From Actinomycetospora chibensis (GTDB lineage Bacteria > Actinomycetota > Actinomycetes > Mycobacteriales > Pseudonocardiaceae), in contig NZ_JAQZAM010000034.1 of assembly GCF_028737215.1 (NCBI RefSeq), positions 1 to 37,780 of the forward strand: a stretch of DNA of 37,780 nucleotides, in the 5' to 3' direction. How positions within the stretch are numbered: the first letter of the stretch is position 1; every line of letters begins with the position of its first letter. The notes beneath the pieces were generated by a model. It worked only from the letters and a program-made list of their open reading frames with translations. It had not been told where the DNA came from and ran no database searches. Positions 26,801 through 34,571 of this stretch are shown one piece after another. The translations under genes were made by a program, and so were the position numbers.

Positions 26801-27772
26801 GTGCAGCTCCCCCGCCTCGTCGACGCCGCGCTGGACCGATTGGTGGTGCCCGGTTACTCCCGTCTGGGGTACACCGTGCGGCGGACGGGCTGGTCGACGC
26901 TGCCGTCCGGGTGCCTCTCCGGGCGCACGATCCTCGTGACCGGCGCCGGCGGCGGCCTGGGCGCCGCCACCGTCCGCGGCCTCGTCGCCCTCGGCGCGCG
27001 CGTGGAGATGGTGGTGCGGAACCCGGAGCGGGGCGAGGAGACGGCCGCCGCGGTGCGCGCCGACCACCCGGGCGCCGCCGTCGACGTCGCGGTCTGCGAC
27101 GTGTCCTCCCTGGCCGACGTCCGGCGCTACGCGGCCGAGGTGCGCGACCGCGAGGCCGCGGTGCACGGCCTCGTCCACAACGCCGGCGTGATGCCCCCCG
27201 AGCGCACCGAGACCGCGGAGGGCCACGAGACGGCGCTCGCCACGCACGTCCTCGGGCCGTTCCTGCTCACCCGCGAGCTGCGCCCCGTGCTGCGCGCCGG
27301 CGCGAGCCCCATCGCCCCGTCGCGGGTCGTGTTCGTCTCCTCCGGCGGCATGTACACCGCCGCCCTGCACATCGACGACCCCGAGTTCCGCCAGGGCACG
27401 TACTCGGGCGGGGCGGCCTACGCCCGCACCAAGCGGATGCAGGTGGTGCTCGCCGAGCTGCTCGCCGACGACCTCGCCGGTGACGGCACGGTCGTGCACA
27501 GCATGCACCCGGGCTGGGCCGACACCCCTGGCGTCGCGAGCTCCATGCCCGGCTTCCACCGCGTCACCGGTCCCCTGCTGCGCACCGAGGCGCAGGGCGC
27601 CGACACCGTGGTGTGGCTGCAGGCGGCCGCCGAGCCGGGACACAGCACCGGCGTGTTCTGGCACGACCGCGCTCCCCGCCCGACCCACTACCTGCCCCGC
27701 GGCGGGGAGACCCCCCAGGCCCGGGCCGCGCTCTGGACGCTCTGCGTCGACGCCACGGGGGCGGGTGCGTGA
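26801..27772 (+). CDS. SDR-family oxidoreductase
   Basis: A 323-residue short-chain dehydrogenase with cofactor motif TGAGGGLG (47-54), HNAGVM (126-131), the catalytic Ser pair in VVFVSSGGMY (about 180) and active-site YARTK (Tyr207, Lys211). The C-terminal part, with HPGWADTPGV and SGRxRPTHYLP-like ending (FWHDRAPRPTHYLPRG), resembles the vertebrate DHRS12-type SDRs. It reduces or oxidises an unknown, probably lipid-like substrate with NAD(P). GTG at 26801 is chosen on its leaderless promoter. The stop overlaps the acyl-CoA dehydrogenase start by 4 bases, which suggests a shared pathway. Confidence 0.87.
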   Translation: MQLPRLVDAALDRLVVPGYSRLGYTVRRTGWSTLPSGCLSGRTILVTGAGGGLGAATVRGLVALGARVEMVVRNPERGEETAAAVRADHPGAAVDVAVCDVSSLADVRRYAAEVRDREAAVHGLVHNAGVMPPERTETAEGHETALATHVLGPFLLTRELRPVLRAGASPIAPSRVVFVSSGGMYTAALHIDDPEFRQGTYSGGAAYARTKRMQVVLAELLADDLAGDGTVVHSMHPGWADTPGVASSMPGFHRVTGPLLRTEAQGADTVVWLQAAAEPGHSTGVFWHDRAPRPTHYLPRGGETPQARAALWTLCVDATGAGA

Positions 27773-29016
27773 GCGACGGCGTGAGTGACGGACAGAGCCC
27801 GACCTGGAAGCGCCGGGGCCTCGACGAGGTGCGCACCGAGGCGCCGGTGGCGGCGCCGCTGCTCACCCCGGAGCGCCGCGCCCTGCAGGACACCGCGCGC
27901 GCGTTCGCGATGGAGGAGGTCCTGCCCGTCGCCGACGAGCTCGATCCACGCCGCGAGGACATCCCGCAGTCGCTGCTCGACCGGATGGGCGAGCTGGGGC
28001 TCTTCGGGATCCTCGTCGACGCCGAGCACGGTGGGCTGGGCCTCGGGGTGGTCGAGTACTGCCTGGTCTCCGAGGAGCTCGCCCGCGCCTGGATGAGCGT
28101 CGGCAGCATCATCGCCCGCGGCAACGGCACCGGCTGCGCCTCGCCCGATCCGCAGCATCGCGCCGAGCTGCTGCGCGCCAGCGCCGCGGGCCGCTACATC
28201 GGGGCGATCGCCTTCTCCGAGCCCCACGCGGGGTCGGACCTCGCGGGCGTCGAGTGCACCGCGCGGCGCGACGGTGACGGCTGGGTCGTCGACGGCACGA
28301 AGCGCTGGGTGGGCCATGCCCGCTCCGCCGACTTCCTGCACCTGCTCGCCCGGACCCGCCCGCCGCGCGAGGGCGAGAGCCGCTCCGACGGCCTCGAGCT
28401 CTTCCTCGTCCCCAAGGAGCGCGGGTGCTTCCCCGACGGCGTGACCGGGACGCCCATCGACAAGATCGGTTACTTCGGGCTCACGACCTGGGAGCTGCAG
28501 CTCGAGGGCCTGCGCCTGCCGGCCGACGCGCTGCAGGACACCGGCCAGGACGAGGGCCAGGGCTTCAAGGACAGCCTCCGGTGGCTGGGTACCGCGCGGG
28601 TGCAGACGGCGGCCCGTGCCGTGGGGCTCGCGCGTGGCGCCCTCGAGGACGCCGTGGCCTACAGCCGCCGCCGCGAGCAGTTCGGCCATCCGATCGCCGA
28701 CCAGCAGGCGCTGCGGCACAGGCTCGCCGACATGGCCTCGGCCGTCGACGCCGCGCGGACGCTGTGGTGGCAGGCCGCGTGGCTGCTCGACGAGGGCGCG
28801 CCCGGCGGCGACGTCGCGGCGTCGTCGGCCAAGCTCTTCGCCTCGGAGACCGCGGAACGCGTCACGAGCGACGCCCTGCAGATCTTCGGCGGCAACGGCT
28901 ACACCACCGAGCACTCCGTCGAGCGTTACTGGCGCGACGCGCGCCTCACGACCATCTTCGAGGGCACCTCGGAGATCCAGCGAAAGATCGTCTCGGACGC
29001 GCTCCTGAAGCCCTGA
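27769..29016 (+). CDS. Acyl-CoA dehydrogenase
   Basis: A 415-residue FAD-dependent acyl-CoA dehydrogenase, oxidising an acyl-CoA to its enoyl-CoA in the cytoplasm. Family marks are FSEPHAGSDLAGVEC (flavin/substrate loop), a central beta-domain ending GxKRWVGHARSAD, YSRRREQFGHPI, QIFGGNGYTTE and the final IFEGTSEIQRKIV with catalytic-base candidate Glu398. The length is normal. The start is GTG 27769 overlapping the SDR stop, but the same frame repeats it: the first two four-residue units are encoded by a tandem 12-base repeat with GTG at 27769 and 27781, so either can be used. The substrate chain length is not predictable. Confidence 0.93.
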   Translation: MSDGVSDGQSPTWKRRGLDEVRTEAPVAAPLLTPERRALQDTARAFAMEEVLPVADELDPRREDIPQSLLDRMGELGLFGILVDAEHGGLGLGVVEYCLVSEELARAWMSVGSIIARGNGTGCASPDPQHRAELLRASAAGRYIGAIAFSEPHAGSDLAGVECTARRDGDGWVVDGTKRWVGHARSADFLHLLARTRPPREGESRSDGLELFLVPKERGCFPDGVTGTPIDKIGYFGLTTWELQLEGLRLPADALQDTGQDEGQGFKDSLRWLGTARVQTAARAVGLARGALEDAVAYSRRREQFGHPIADQQALRHRLADMASAVDAARTLWWQAAWLLDEGAPGGDVAASSAKLFASETAERVTSDALQIFGGNGYTTEHSVERYWRDARLTTIFEGTSEIQRKIVSDALLKP

Positions 29017-29258
29017 GCCCGGATGCGCGAGATCCGTTCGCCCGGATGCCGAGCGAGTGTTTCCCCCGGTCGGCGCCCCGGCGCCGGACGTCGGCGGACC
29101 GTTCACCCGTCGATCGCGCGTCACGCACCGTTCACGAGATCGACGGTCGACCTCGGAGTGATCGACCCGTCACCGTGGGCATGCCGGGCCGCGATGACAC
29201 GTGGTGATCGAACGCTTGCCTGCGGTTCGCAGGGGACGACTCGGGCGGGGGACGAGAG
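29017..29258. other. Intergenic region before the RsbW-like gene
   Basis: No coding frame is convincing. The nonamer ACCGTTCAC occurs at 29098-29106 and 29127-29135. A small hairpin CCTGCG-GTT-CGCAGG spans 29219-29233. A purine-rich GGGGGACGAGAG precedes the ATG at 29259. No promoter is clear. Confidence 0.55.
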
Positions 29259-29684
29259 ATGACGGACGCGGTGGAGTTCGCGCGGGTGGTGCATCCCGCG
29301 CGGGCCGACGAGGCCCAACGGATGCGCCACGAGGCACGGGACTGGCTGGCCGGACTGGACCTGGAGCAGGAGGCCCGGGAACGGGTGCTGACCGCGGTGT
29401 CGGAGGCCGTGGAGAACGCCGTCGAGCACGCCTACCCGGCGGACGCCGAGGGCACCGTCGAGCTGACGCTGTGGGCCGAGGCCGACGCGGTGAACGTCCG
29501 GGTCACCGACAACGGGCACTGGTCGGAGGGCTCCGAGGACCGAGCGCCCGCGGGCCCGGGATCGCACGCGACGCGGGGGCGGGGCTTCGTGCTCATGCAC
29601 CGCAGCGTCGACAGCGTCGCGATCCGGCACACGGCGGCGGGGACGACGGTGGCCCTGCGCCAGGAGCGCGAGCCGCAGCCCTAG
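29259..29684 (+). CDS. RsbW-like anti-sigma factor / serine-protein kinase ATPase domain
   Basis: A 141-residue single-domain GHKL ATPase. N-box EAVENAVEHAYP (about 48-60), G1 RVTDNGHWSE and G2 GRGFVLMHRSVD (about 106-118) are all present, so ATP binding should be intact. Proteins of this type hold an alternative sigma factor inactive or phosphorylate an anti-anti-sigma factor, as in the SigB/SigF stress systems. No cognate STAS or sigma gene lies next to it, so the partner is elsewhere. The ATG at 29259 follows a GGGGG run. It is convergent with the TetR gene across a repeat array. Confidence 0.9.
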   Translation: MTDAVEFARVVHPARADEAQRMRHEARDWLAGLDLEQEARERVLTAVSEAVENAVEHAYPADAEGTVELTLWAEADAVNVRVTDNGHWSEGSEDRAPAGPGSHATRGRGFVLMHRSVDSVAIRHTAAGTTVALRQEREPQP

Positions 29685-29706
29685 AGGTCGTGACCCGGGG
29701 CGCCGA

Positions 29707-29783
29707 TCAGGGCTCGGCGCGGTCAGGGCTCGGCGCGGTCAGGGCTCGGCGCCGTCAGGTTCGGCGCCGTCAGGTTCGGCGCG
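29707..29783. repeat. Five tandem copies of a 14-16 base unit at the end of the TetR gene
   Basis: Units of TCAGGGCTCGGCGCGG (29707-29722, 29723-29738), the same with a CCG end (29739-29754), TCAGGTTCGGCGCCG (29755-29769) and TCAGGTTCGGCGCG (29770-29783) follow directly. The next unit begins at 29784 with TCA, which on the minus strand is the TetR stop. Each unit carries GCCGA or its relatives and TCGGC, able to form short stems, so the block may serve as a shared terminator for the convergent RsbW-like and TetR genes. Confidence 0.9.
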
Positions 29784-30392
29784 TCAGGTGCGGGCCGTCA
29801 GCCCGGCCAGCACCTGGTCGAAGAAGCCGAGCAGCTCCTCGCGCAGCGCCGCGTGCTGCGCGGGCGGCGCCTGGCCGAGCAGCTGGCCGGCGCTGGAGAG
29901 CATCCCGAGCACGACCGCCGGATAGGACGCCCCCGGCGGGCGCGCCAGGTGGCCCTCGCGCGCGAGCCCCTCGAGCACCCGCGCGATGAGCGCGTAGGCG
30001 TAGTCCCGCTCGCACTCCTGCCAGCGCTGCCACCCCAGCGCGAGCGGCCCGTCGCGGAAGACGATCGGCCCGTAGGTCGGCTCGGTGCAGGCCTCGAGGA
30101 ACGTCGTGAGCGCGGCGCGGGCGCCGGTGAGCTGGTCCGGTGCGCTGTCGAGGGCTGCGCCCAGCCGCTCGTGCACCGCCGTCTCCTGGGCCGAGAACAC
30201 GGCCTCGAAGAGCGCCGCCTTGCCCGCGAAGTGGTGGTAGACCGCGCCCTTGGTCATGCCGGCCACGGCGGCGACGTCGTCGATCGACGTCTCGGCGAAG
30301 CCCCGGGCGGCGAAGAGCTCGGTGGCCGCCTCGACCAGCCCCGCCCGCGTCGCGGCCGTGGCCTCGGCGCGGGGTGAGGTCACGCGGGGCAC
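29784..30392 (-). CDS. TetR-family transcriptional regulator
   Basis: A 202-residue repressor-type protein. The N-terminal helix-turn-helix is clear: RAGLVEAATELFAARGFAET then SIDDVAAVAGMTKGAVYHHF and AGKAALFEAVF. The C-terminal ligand domain is family-typical in length but not informative about the ligand. The GTG at 30392 is preferred over GTG 30383 because a leaderless -10 TACCCT (minus, 30404-30399) lies 6 bases before it. Its divergent neighbour trmO starts 45 bases away, so autoregulation and control of trmO are likely; CCGGG-GCCG-CCCGG (30410-30423) lies between them as an operator candidate. Confidence 0.93.
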   Translation of the reverse strand: MPRVTSPRAEATAATRAGLVEAATELFAARGFAETSIDDVAAVAGMTKGAVYHHFAGKAALFEAVFSAQETAVHERLGAALDSAPDQLTGARAALTTFLEACTEPTYGPIVFRDGPLALGWQRWQECERDYAYALIARVLEGLAREGHLARPPGASYPAVVLGMLSSAGQLLGQAPPAQHAALREELLGFFDQVLAGLTART

Positions 30393-30398
30393 CTGCGC

Positions 30399-30431
30399 AG
30401 GGTACGGATCCGGGGCCGCCCGGCCTACGGT
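30399..30431. promoter_or_regulatory. Interlocked divergent leaderless promoters with a central dyad
   Basis: Minus strand: TACCCT (30404-30399), six bases, GTG at 30392. Plus strand: TACGGT (30426-30431), six bases, GTG at 30438. Both fit TANNNT with the leaderless spacing. With a normal 17-base spacer the -35 region of each would overlap the -10 of the other. A 14-base inverted repeat CCGGG-GCCG-CCCGG (30410-30423) lies in the middle and could bind the TetR protein. Confidence 0.5.
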
Positions 30432-30437
30432 GCTCGG

Positions 30438-30893
30438 GTGAGCGGTGACGGTGCGACGGCCCCTGTCCTGCGCGTGCTCGGCCGGGTCTCCTCGACCCTC
30501 ACCGACCGCCGTGACGCCCCGTGCCAGGGCGACGAGGGCGGCCCCGAGGCCGTCGTGCGGTTCGCGCCCGACCTCGTCCCGGCGCTGCGCGACCTCGTCG
30601 TCGGCCAGGAGATCCTGCTCATCACCTGGCTCGACCGCGCCGACCGCGACGTGCTCGCCGTGCACCCGCGCGGTGACCTCTCGCTCCCCGAGACCGGGGT
30701 GTTCGCCACCCGCTCCCCCGACCGCCCGAACCCGCTCGGCCTGCACCACGTCCGCGTCCTCGCGGTCGACGGTGACGTGCTGCGGGTGTCCGACCTGGAG
30801 GCGATCGACGGCACGCCGGTGGTGGACGTGAAGCCGGTGCTCGGCCCGGTGGGCGACCGGTGCCACAACCCGGGCGCCGGGCCGGCGGGCTAG
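30438..30893 (+). CDS. trmO: tRNA (N6-threonylcarbamoyladenosine-37-N6)-methyltransferase, TrmO family
   Basis: A 151-residue TrmO/UPF0066-family protein, which uses SAM to methylate the N6 of t6A37 in certain tRNAs. The signature VFATRSPDRPNPLGLHHVRV (about 93-112) is unmistakable, and the N-terminal RRDAPCQGDEGGPEAVVRF and central SDLEAIDGTPVVDVKPVL are family-typical. The length is that of a core TrmO domain. GTG at 30438 is supported by the leaderless promoter and by the conserved N terminus. The stop is followed by the Asp23/anti-sigma gene on the other strand after about 10 bases. Co-regulation with TetR is suggested by the shared promoter region. Confidence 0.92.
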   Translation: MSGDGATAPVLRVLGRVSSTLTDRRDAPCQGDEGGPEAVVRFAPDLVPALRDLVVGQEILLITWLDRADRDVLAVHPRGDLSLPETGVFATRSPDRPNPLGLHHVRVLAVDGDVLRVSDLEAIDGTPVVDVKPVLGPVGDRCHNPGAGPAG

Positions 30894-30903
30894 ATCCGGC
30901 CGG

Positions 30904-31533
30904 CTAGAGCAGCACGTCGTCGACGTGCACCTGCACCGCGACGGGCTCGAGGCCGGTCACGGCGCGGATGCCGTCGGCCACAACCGTCCGGATGCGCGTC
31001 CCGAGCGCCTCGAGGTCCTCCCCGTAGTCGGCGGCGAGCGTGATCGCGACGACCGTGGAGCCCCCGACGACGCCCGCCGTCACCTCCGGGCCGGGCCCGT
31101 CGATCACGCTCGTCTCCGGACCCTCGCCGGCGGCGACGAGGCGGCTCAGCGCCACGCGCACCCCCGGAACCCGGGAGGCGAGGTGACGCGCGAGGGCCAC
31201 GACGACCCGCGCGCTGACCCGCGTGCGGCCGCGGCCGCTCTCGATGCGGCCGAACTCGGGGTCGGCCGCGACACCTCGGATGCTGCGCAGCGCCTCGTCG
31301 AGCAGGCCCTCGGGGGCCCGCGGGCGGTGGTCGGACACCGCGCGCACCGGGGCCCAGAGCCGCTCGAACTCGGCGAGCGCCGCCTGGCAGTGCGGGCAGC
31401 TGCGCTGGTGGGCGTCGCGCTGGTCGCCCGCGCCGTCGGCCACCTGCTCGACGAGGGCGTCGGTGTCCTGTCCGCAGGGCAGGCGGCCCGAGGCCGGCAC
31501 CGTGGCACCGGTGGGGGTGCGCTCCTGGGTCAT
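30904..31533 (-). CDS. Zinc-binding anti-sigma motif joined to an Asp23/Gls24 domain
   Basis: A 209-residue protein. The first 60 residues carry AHQRSCPHCQAALAEFERLW with His42, Cys46 and Cys49 in the HxxxCxxC order of zinc-binding anti-sigma (ZAS) domains, plus Cys20 in LPCGQDT. Residues about 95-209 resemble an Asp23/Gls24 domain: TRVSARVVVALARHLASRVP, then VAITLAADYGEDLEAL and GLEPVAVQVHVDDV. Its ATG at 31533 overlaps the stop of an ECF sigma gene (ATGA), the usual position of a cognate anti-sigma factor. I infer that it holds the sigma factor inactive and that the Asp23 domain links this to envelope state. No membrane segment is present, so membrane contact would go through other Asp23 proteins. 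Confidence 0.8.
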   Translation of the reverse strand: MTQERTPTGATVPASGRLPCGQDTDALVEQVADGAGDQRDAHQRSCPHCQAALAEFERLWAPVRAVSDHRPRAPEGLLDEALRSIRGVAADPEFGRIESGRGRTRVSARVVVALARHLASRVPGVRVALSRLVAAGEGPETSVIDGPGPEVTAGVVGGSTVVAITLAADYGEDLEALGTRIRTVVADGIRAVTGLEPVAVQVHVDDVLL

Positions 31534-32150
31534 GTCCAGTCCTTCATCTCGGACATCAGCGTCGCGCGGGCACGGGCGAGCCGTCCCCGGACGGTGGCCT
31601 CGGTCGTCTTCGTCACCGTGGCGGCCTCCCGGTAGGACAGTCCCTCGAGCTGCACCAGCACGAGCGGCACGCGCTGGTCCTCGGGCAGGGCAGCGATCGC
31701 CCGGAGCCCGGCCTGCAGTTCCTCGCCGGCCAGGACCTGTCGCTCGGGGCCCGCGACCGGGGGGTGGTCGGCGTCGGAGAGCTCCTGGTGGGGCCGCTGC
31801 CCCCGGCGGTGGTTCAGGCAGCGGTTGACGACGACGCGGTAGAGCCAGGTGGTGAAGGCGGCGCCGCCGGTGAAGCCCGACAGGGCCGTCCAGAGCTGGA
31901 TGACGACGTCCTGCGCGACGTCGTCGGCGTCGGCGGAGCTGCCGAGCATGCGCAGCGCGATCCGGTAGATCCGGTCGCGGTGCCGGCGGACGAGCTCCTC
32001 GTAGGCATGCCGGTCGCCGGCCCGGACCTTGCCGATGAGCCAGCGGTCGGCCTCGTCGTCGAGGCCCTGCGTGCTGCCCTGCGGGAGGCCCGGCGGCGGC
32101 CCGGGTGACCGCCCCTCGTCCGGGCCGGAACGTCGGCCCGGGGTGCTCAC
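31530..32150 (-). CDS. ECF-family RNA polymerase sigma factor
   Basis: A 206-residue sigma factor. After a disordered lead, region 2 is clear (YEELVRRHRDRIYRIALRML to WLYRVVVNRCLNHRR) and region 4 follows (LPEDQRVPLVLVQLEGLSYR to TTEATVRGRLARARATLM). It has no region 3 and no C-terminal regulatory domain. It would direct RNA polymerase to a small stress regulon, possibly including Asp23 genes. The start is GTG 32150; GATGCT, six bases, then this GTG on the minus strand resembles the leaderless pattern. Its 3' end overlaps the anti-sigma/Asp23 gene by 4 bases. The divergent hydratase-like gene starts at 32345. Confidence 0.93.
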   Translation of the reverse strand: MSTPGRRSGPDEGRSPGPPPGLPQGSTQGLDDEADRWLIGKVRAGDRHAYEELVRRHRDRIYRIALRMLGSSADADDVAQDVVIQLWTALSGFTGGAAFTTWLYRVVVNRCLNHRRGQRPHQELSDADHPPVAGPERQVLAGEELQAGLRAIAALPEDQRVPLVLVQLEGLSYREAATVTKTTEATVRGRLARARATLMSEMKDWT

Positions 32151-32332
32151 GAGGGAAGCATCTCACGATCGGCCGTGCACGACCGGAGATCGTCACCCGC
32201 GCGGACGGGGACGGTGAGTCGGCGACCAGGAGGCCGACGCCGACCGGTCGGGGTCCTCGGGCTCGGGCGTCGCAGCCGCCGGTGACGGTCGCGACCTGGC
32301 CGCGCCGGCCGCACGGGCCACCGCAGCAGTGC

Positions 32333-32344
32333 GATGATCGGCCG
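32333..32344 (+). promoter_or_regulatory. Leaderless-type -10 variant before the hydratase-like gene
   Basis: GATGAT (32333-32338) is followed by six bases and GTG at 32345. It keeps the -11 A and -7 T of TANNNT but not the first T. The ECF sigma gene on the other strand has the comparable GATGCT, six bases, GTG arrangement. Confidence 0.35.
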
Positions 32345-33085
32345 GTGGCGGCGCACACCCACCCCGGCCGGGACGTGGACGTCCACGCGTGGGCGGCGTG
32401 GCTCGACGACGCCCACCGGAGCGGCGAGCTGCTCGACGCCCCGTCCCCGGACGAGCTCGACCTCCCGACCGCCTACGCGGTCCAGCGCGCCCTGACCGGG
32501 CTCCGGGAGGGCCGTGGCGCGCGGCGGATCGGGTGGAAGCTCGGCTACACGTCGCCGGTGATGCGCGCCCAGATGGGCGTCGACTCCCCCAACCTCGGCC
32601 CGCTCCTGGACTCGATGGTCATCCCGCCCGGGACCGCGGTACCGCCCGACCTCCTCCACCCGCGCGTGGAGCCCGAGATCGGGATCGTCGTCGGCGCCGA
32701 CGGCCGCCCGGCCGCCGCGCGGGCGGTGCTGGAGGTCGTCGACTCCGTGTGGCGGGGCTACCGCTTCACCCTCGCGACCAACACCGCCGATGGCTCCTCG
32801 GCCGCCGGAGTCGTCGTCGGGGACGCCGTCGAGGGCGACCTCGCCTCGCTCACCGTGGAGCTGTGGCGGAACGGGGCGCTCGAGGAGACCGGCCGCGGGG
32901 ACGCCGCGATGGGCCACCCGCACGCCGCGGTCGCCTGGCTCGAGCACGAGTTGGCGGGCCATGGCGAGGCGCTGCGCGAGGGCGATCTGGTGATCACCGG
33001 AGGGCTGACCCGGGCGGTCCCGCTGGAGCGCGGCGACGTCGTGGAGGCCCGCTTCCCCGGGACGACCGTGGCGGTGCGACGGTGA
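32345..33085 (+). CDS. 2-keto-4-pentenoate hydratase/FAH-superfamily protein
   Basis: A 246-residue protein of the 2-hydroxypenta-2,4-dienoate hydratase / decarboxylase group. IGWKLGYTSPVMRAQMGVDS, HPRVEPEIGIVVGADG (the ExE metal-binding motif is in the VEPEIG segment) and LATNTADGSSAAGVVVGDAV are family marks. Members add water to or rearrange 2-keto acids from aromatic ring degradation with a divalent metal. No other meta-cleavage genes are present, so the substrate is open. GTG at 32345 has a leaderless-type promoter; the stop overlaps the DUF427 gene by 4 bases. Confidence 0.88.
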   Translation: MAAHTHPGRDVDVHAWAAWLDDAHRSGELLDAPSPDELDLPTAYAVQRALTGLREGRGARRIGWKLGYTSPVMRAQMGVDSPNLGPLLDSMVIPPGTAVPPDLLHPRVEPEIGIVVGADGRPAAARAVLEVVDSVWRGYRFTLATNTADGSSAAGVVVGDAVEGDLASLTVELWRNGALEETGRGDAAMGHPHAAVAWLEHELAGHGEALREGDLVITGGLTRAVPLERGDVVEARFPGTTVAVRR

Positions 33086-33750
33086 CCGGCTACCCCGGCC
33101 CGGCGGTGGAGGTCGGCCACGTCGAGCCGTGCCCGCGACGGGTGCGGGCCCGGCTGGGCGGACAGGTCGTCGTCGACACCCTCGAGGCGCGCTACTCCTG
33201 GGAGCACCCCTGGTACCCGCGGTGGCTCGTGCCGGCCGCGGACGTCGCTCCTACGGCGCTCGCGGCGGACCCGGAGCACCGGGAGGTCGATGGGTTGATC
33301 GCACTGACCTGGTCGGCGTTCGACGCGTGGTTCGAGGAGGACGAGGAGGTCCACGTCCATCCGCGCAGCCCGTACGTCCGGGTCGACGCGCTGCGCTCCC
33401 GGCGCCACGTGCGGGTGGAGCTCGACGGCGTCCTGCTCGCCGAGTCCGACGCCCCGGTCCTGCTCTTCGAGACCGGCCTGCCCACCCGCGCCTACCTCGA
33501 CCCGACGGCCGTGGACACGACGCGTCTCGAACGCTCGCCGACCTCGACCGCCTGCCCGTACAAGGGCGTGACCAGCCGGTACTGGTCGGTGCGCACCCCC
33601 GCCGGGCGGCACGACGACCTCGCGTGGTCCTACGACCACCCCGCGGCCGCGGTCGTCCGCATCGCGGGCCTCATCGCGTTCTACGACGAGCGCATCGACG
33701 TCAGCGTCGACGGCGTCACCCAGGAGCGGCCGCGCACGCACTTCGCCTGA
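33082..33750 (+). CDS. DUF427 domain protein
   Basis: A 222-residue protein with two DUF427-type barrels. Marks are VRARLGGQVVVDTLEARYSW near the start, VRVDALRSRRHVRVELDGVL in the middle and the typical PYKGVTSRYWSV followed by LAWSYDHPAAAVVRIAGLI and FYDERIDVSVDG. The family is widespread in actinobacteria and uncharacterised. GTG at 33082 overlaps the hydratase-like stop, so it is co-transcribed and may act with it. The gene is convergent with the HAD gene, with two bases between the stops. Confidence 0.9.
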   Translation: MTGYPGPAVEVGHVEPCPRRVRARLGGQVVVDTLEARYSWEHPWYPRWLVPAADVAPTALAADPEHREVDGLIALTWSAFDAWFEEDEEVHVHPRSPYVRVDALRSRRHVRVELDGVLLAESDAPVLLFETGLPTRAYLDPTAVDTTRLERSPTSTACPYKGVTSRYWSVRTPAGRHDDLAWSYDHPAAAVVRIAGLIAFYDERIDVSVDGVTQERPRTHFA

Positions 33751-33752
33751 GG

Positions 33753-34571
33753 TCACGCCTCACTCGCCCGCGCCAGGAGCCAGGCGGCGATCTCCTCCCC
33801 CGCCGCGAGGCCGACACCGCGCGTCACGGCCACGTGCGCGGCGTGCCAGCCCGCGGCGTGCAGGGCCCCGTCGGCGGGCTGGACGCCGTCGTCGGCGGCG
33901 AGGAGCAGGTCCGCATCGAGGGGCGAGTCCCCGGCGGCGAGCAGCCGCGCGGCCGCCACCCGCTCCCGGACCTCGGCCACCGCGACGCTCTTGTCCAGGC
34001 GCGCCGGCAGGAGGTGGACCTTCGCGCCGTGCGTCGCGACCCGCCATCCCCGTGCGCCGCAGTCCGCCGCGAGGTCGTCGAGCCAATCGGCCGCCGGATC
34101 GGCCACGCGGGCGACGAGCAGGACGCCGTCGGCGTCACGCACCGGTCCCGTCGTCCCGGGTGCGAGGCGCGCGAGGTGGCGAGCGAACAGGTCGGCAGCC
34201 TCGGCGACCGGCACACCGTCGGCGAGCAGCTCGCGGACCCGCGCCTCCCACACCGGGTCGGGCGCGCCGTCGACCAGAAGGACCCCGCCGCTCGCGCAGA
34301 CCGCGTACCGCGGGGTGGGCCCGACCCCGAGCCCGATCCCCGGCACGAGGCCGAGGTGGCGGAACTCGGCGACCGAGCGCGTGGTGGCCGGGACCCACGT
34401 CGCGCGGCGCGCGAGCTCCACCAGCGTCGCGGCGGTCCGGCGCGTGAGCATCGCGGTCGACACGCCCCGCCGGCGCTCGAGGCACAGGACGTCACCCGGC
34501 ACCTCCGGCCCGGCCGCGCGGGCCGAGTGCACGAGGGTGCGGTCGAGGTCGGTGGCGACGAGCGTGCTCAC
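33753..34571 (-). CDS. HAD-superfamily phosphatase of a Ter-type module
   Basis: A 272-residue HAD hydrolase: motif I DLDRTL (Asp8, Asp10), a Cof/sucrose-phosphatase-like cap in the middle, the conserved Lys in ARLDKSVAVAEV, and motif IV AAGDSPLDADLLLAADDG with its two acidic residues. It should dephosphorylate a small phosphorylated metabolite. GTG at 34571 overlaps the stop of the PRTase-type gene by 4 bases. HAD phosphatases are known companions of the PRTase, TRSP and StiP proteins in tellurium-resistance-associated operons, where they are proposed to help make a nucleoside-like compound; that assignment fits here. Confidence 0.87.
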   Translation of the reverse strand: MSTLVATDLDRTLVHSARAAGPEVPGDVLCLERRRGVSTAMLTRRTAATLVELARRATWVPATTRSVAEFRHLGLVPGIGLGVGPTPRYAVCASGGVLLVDGAPDPVWEARVRELLADGVPVAEAADLFARHLARLAPGTTGPVRDADGVLLVARVADPAADWLDDLAADCGARGWRVATHGAKVHLLPARLDKSVAVAEVRERVAAARLLAAGDSPLDADLLLAADDGVQPADGALHAAGWHAAHVAVTRGVGLAAGEEIAAWLLARASEA

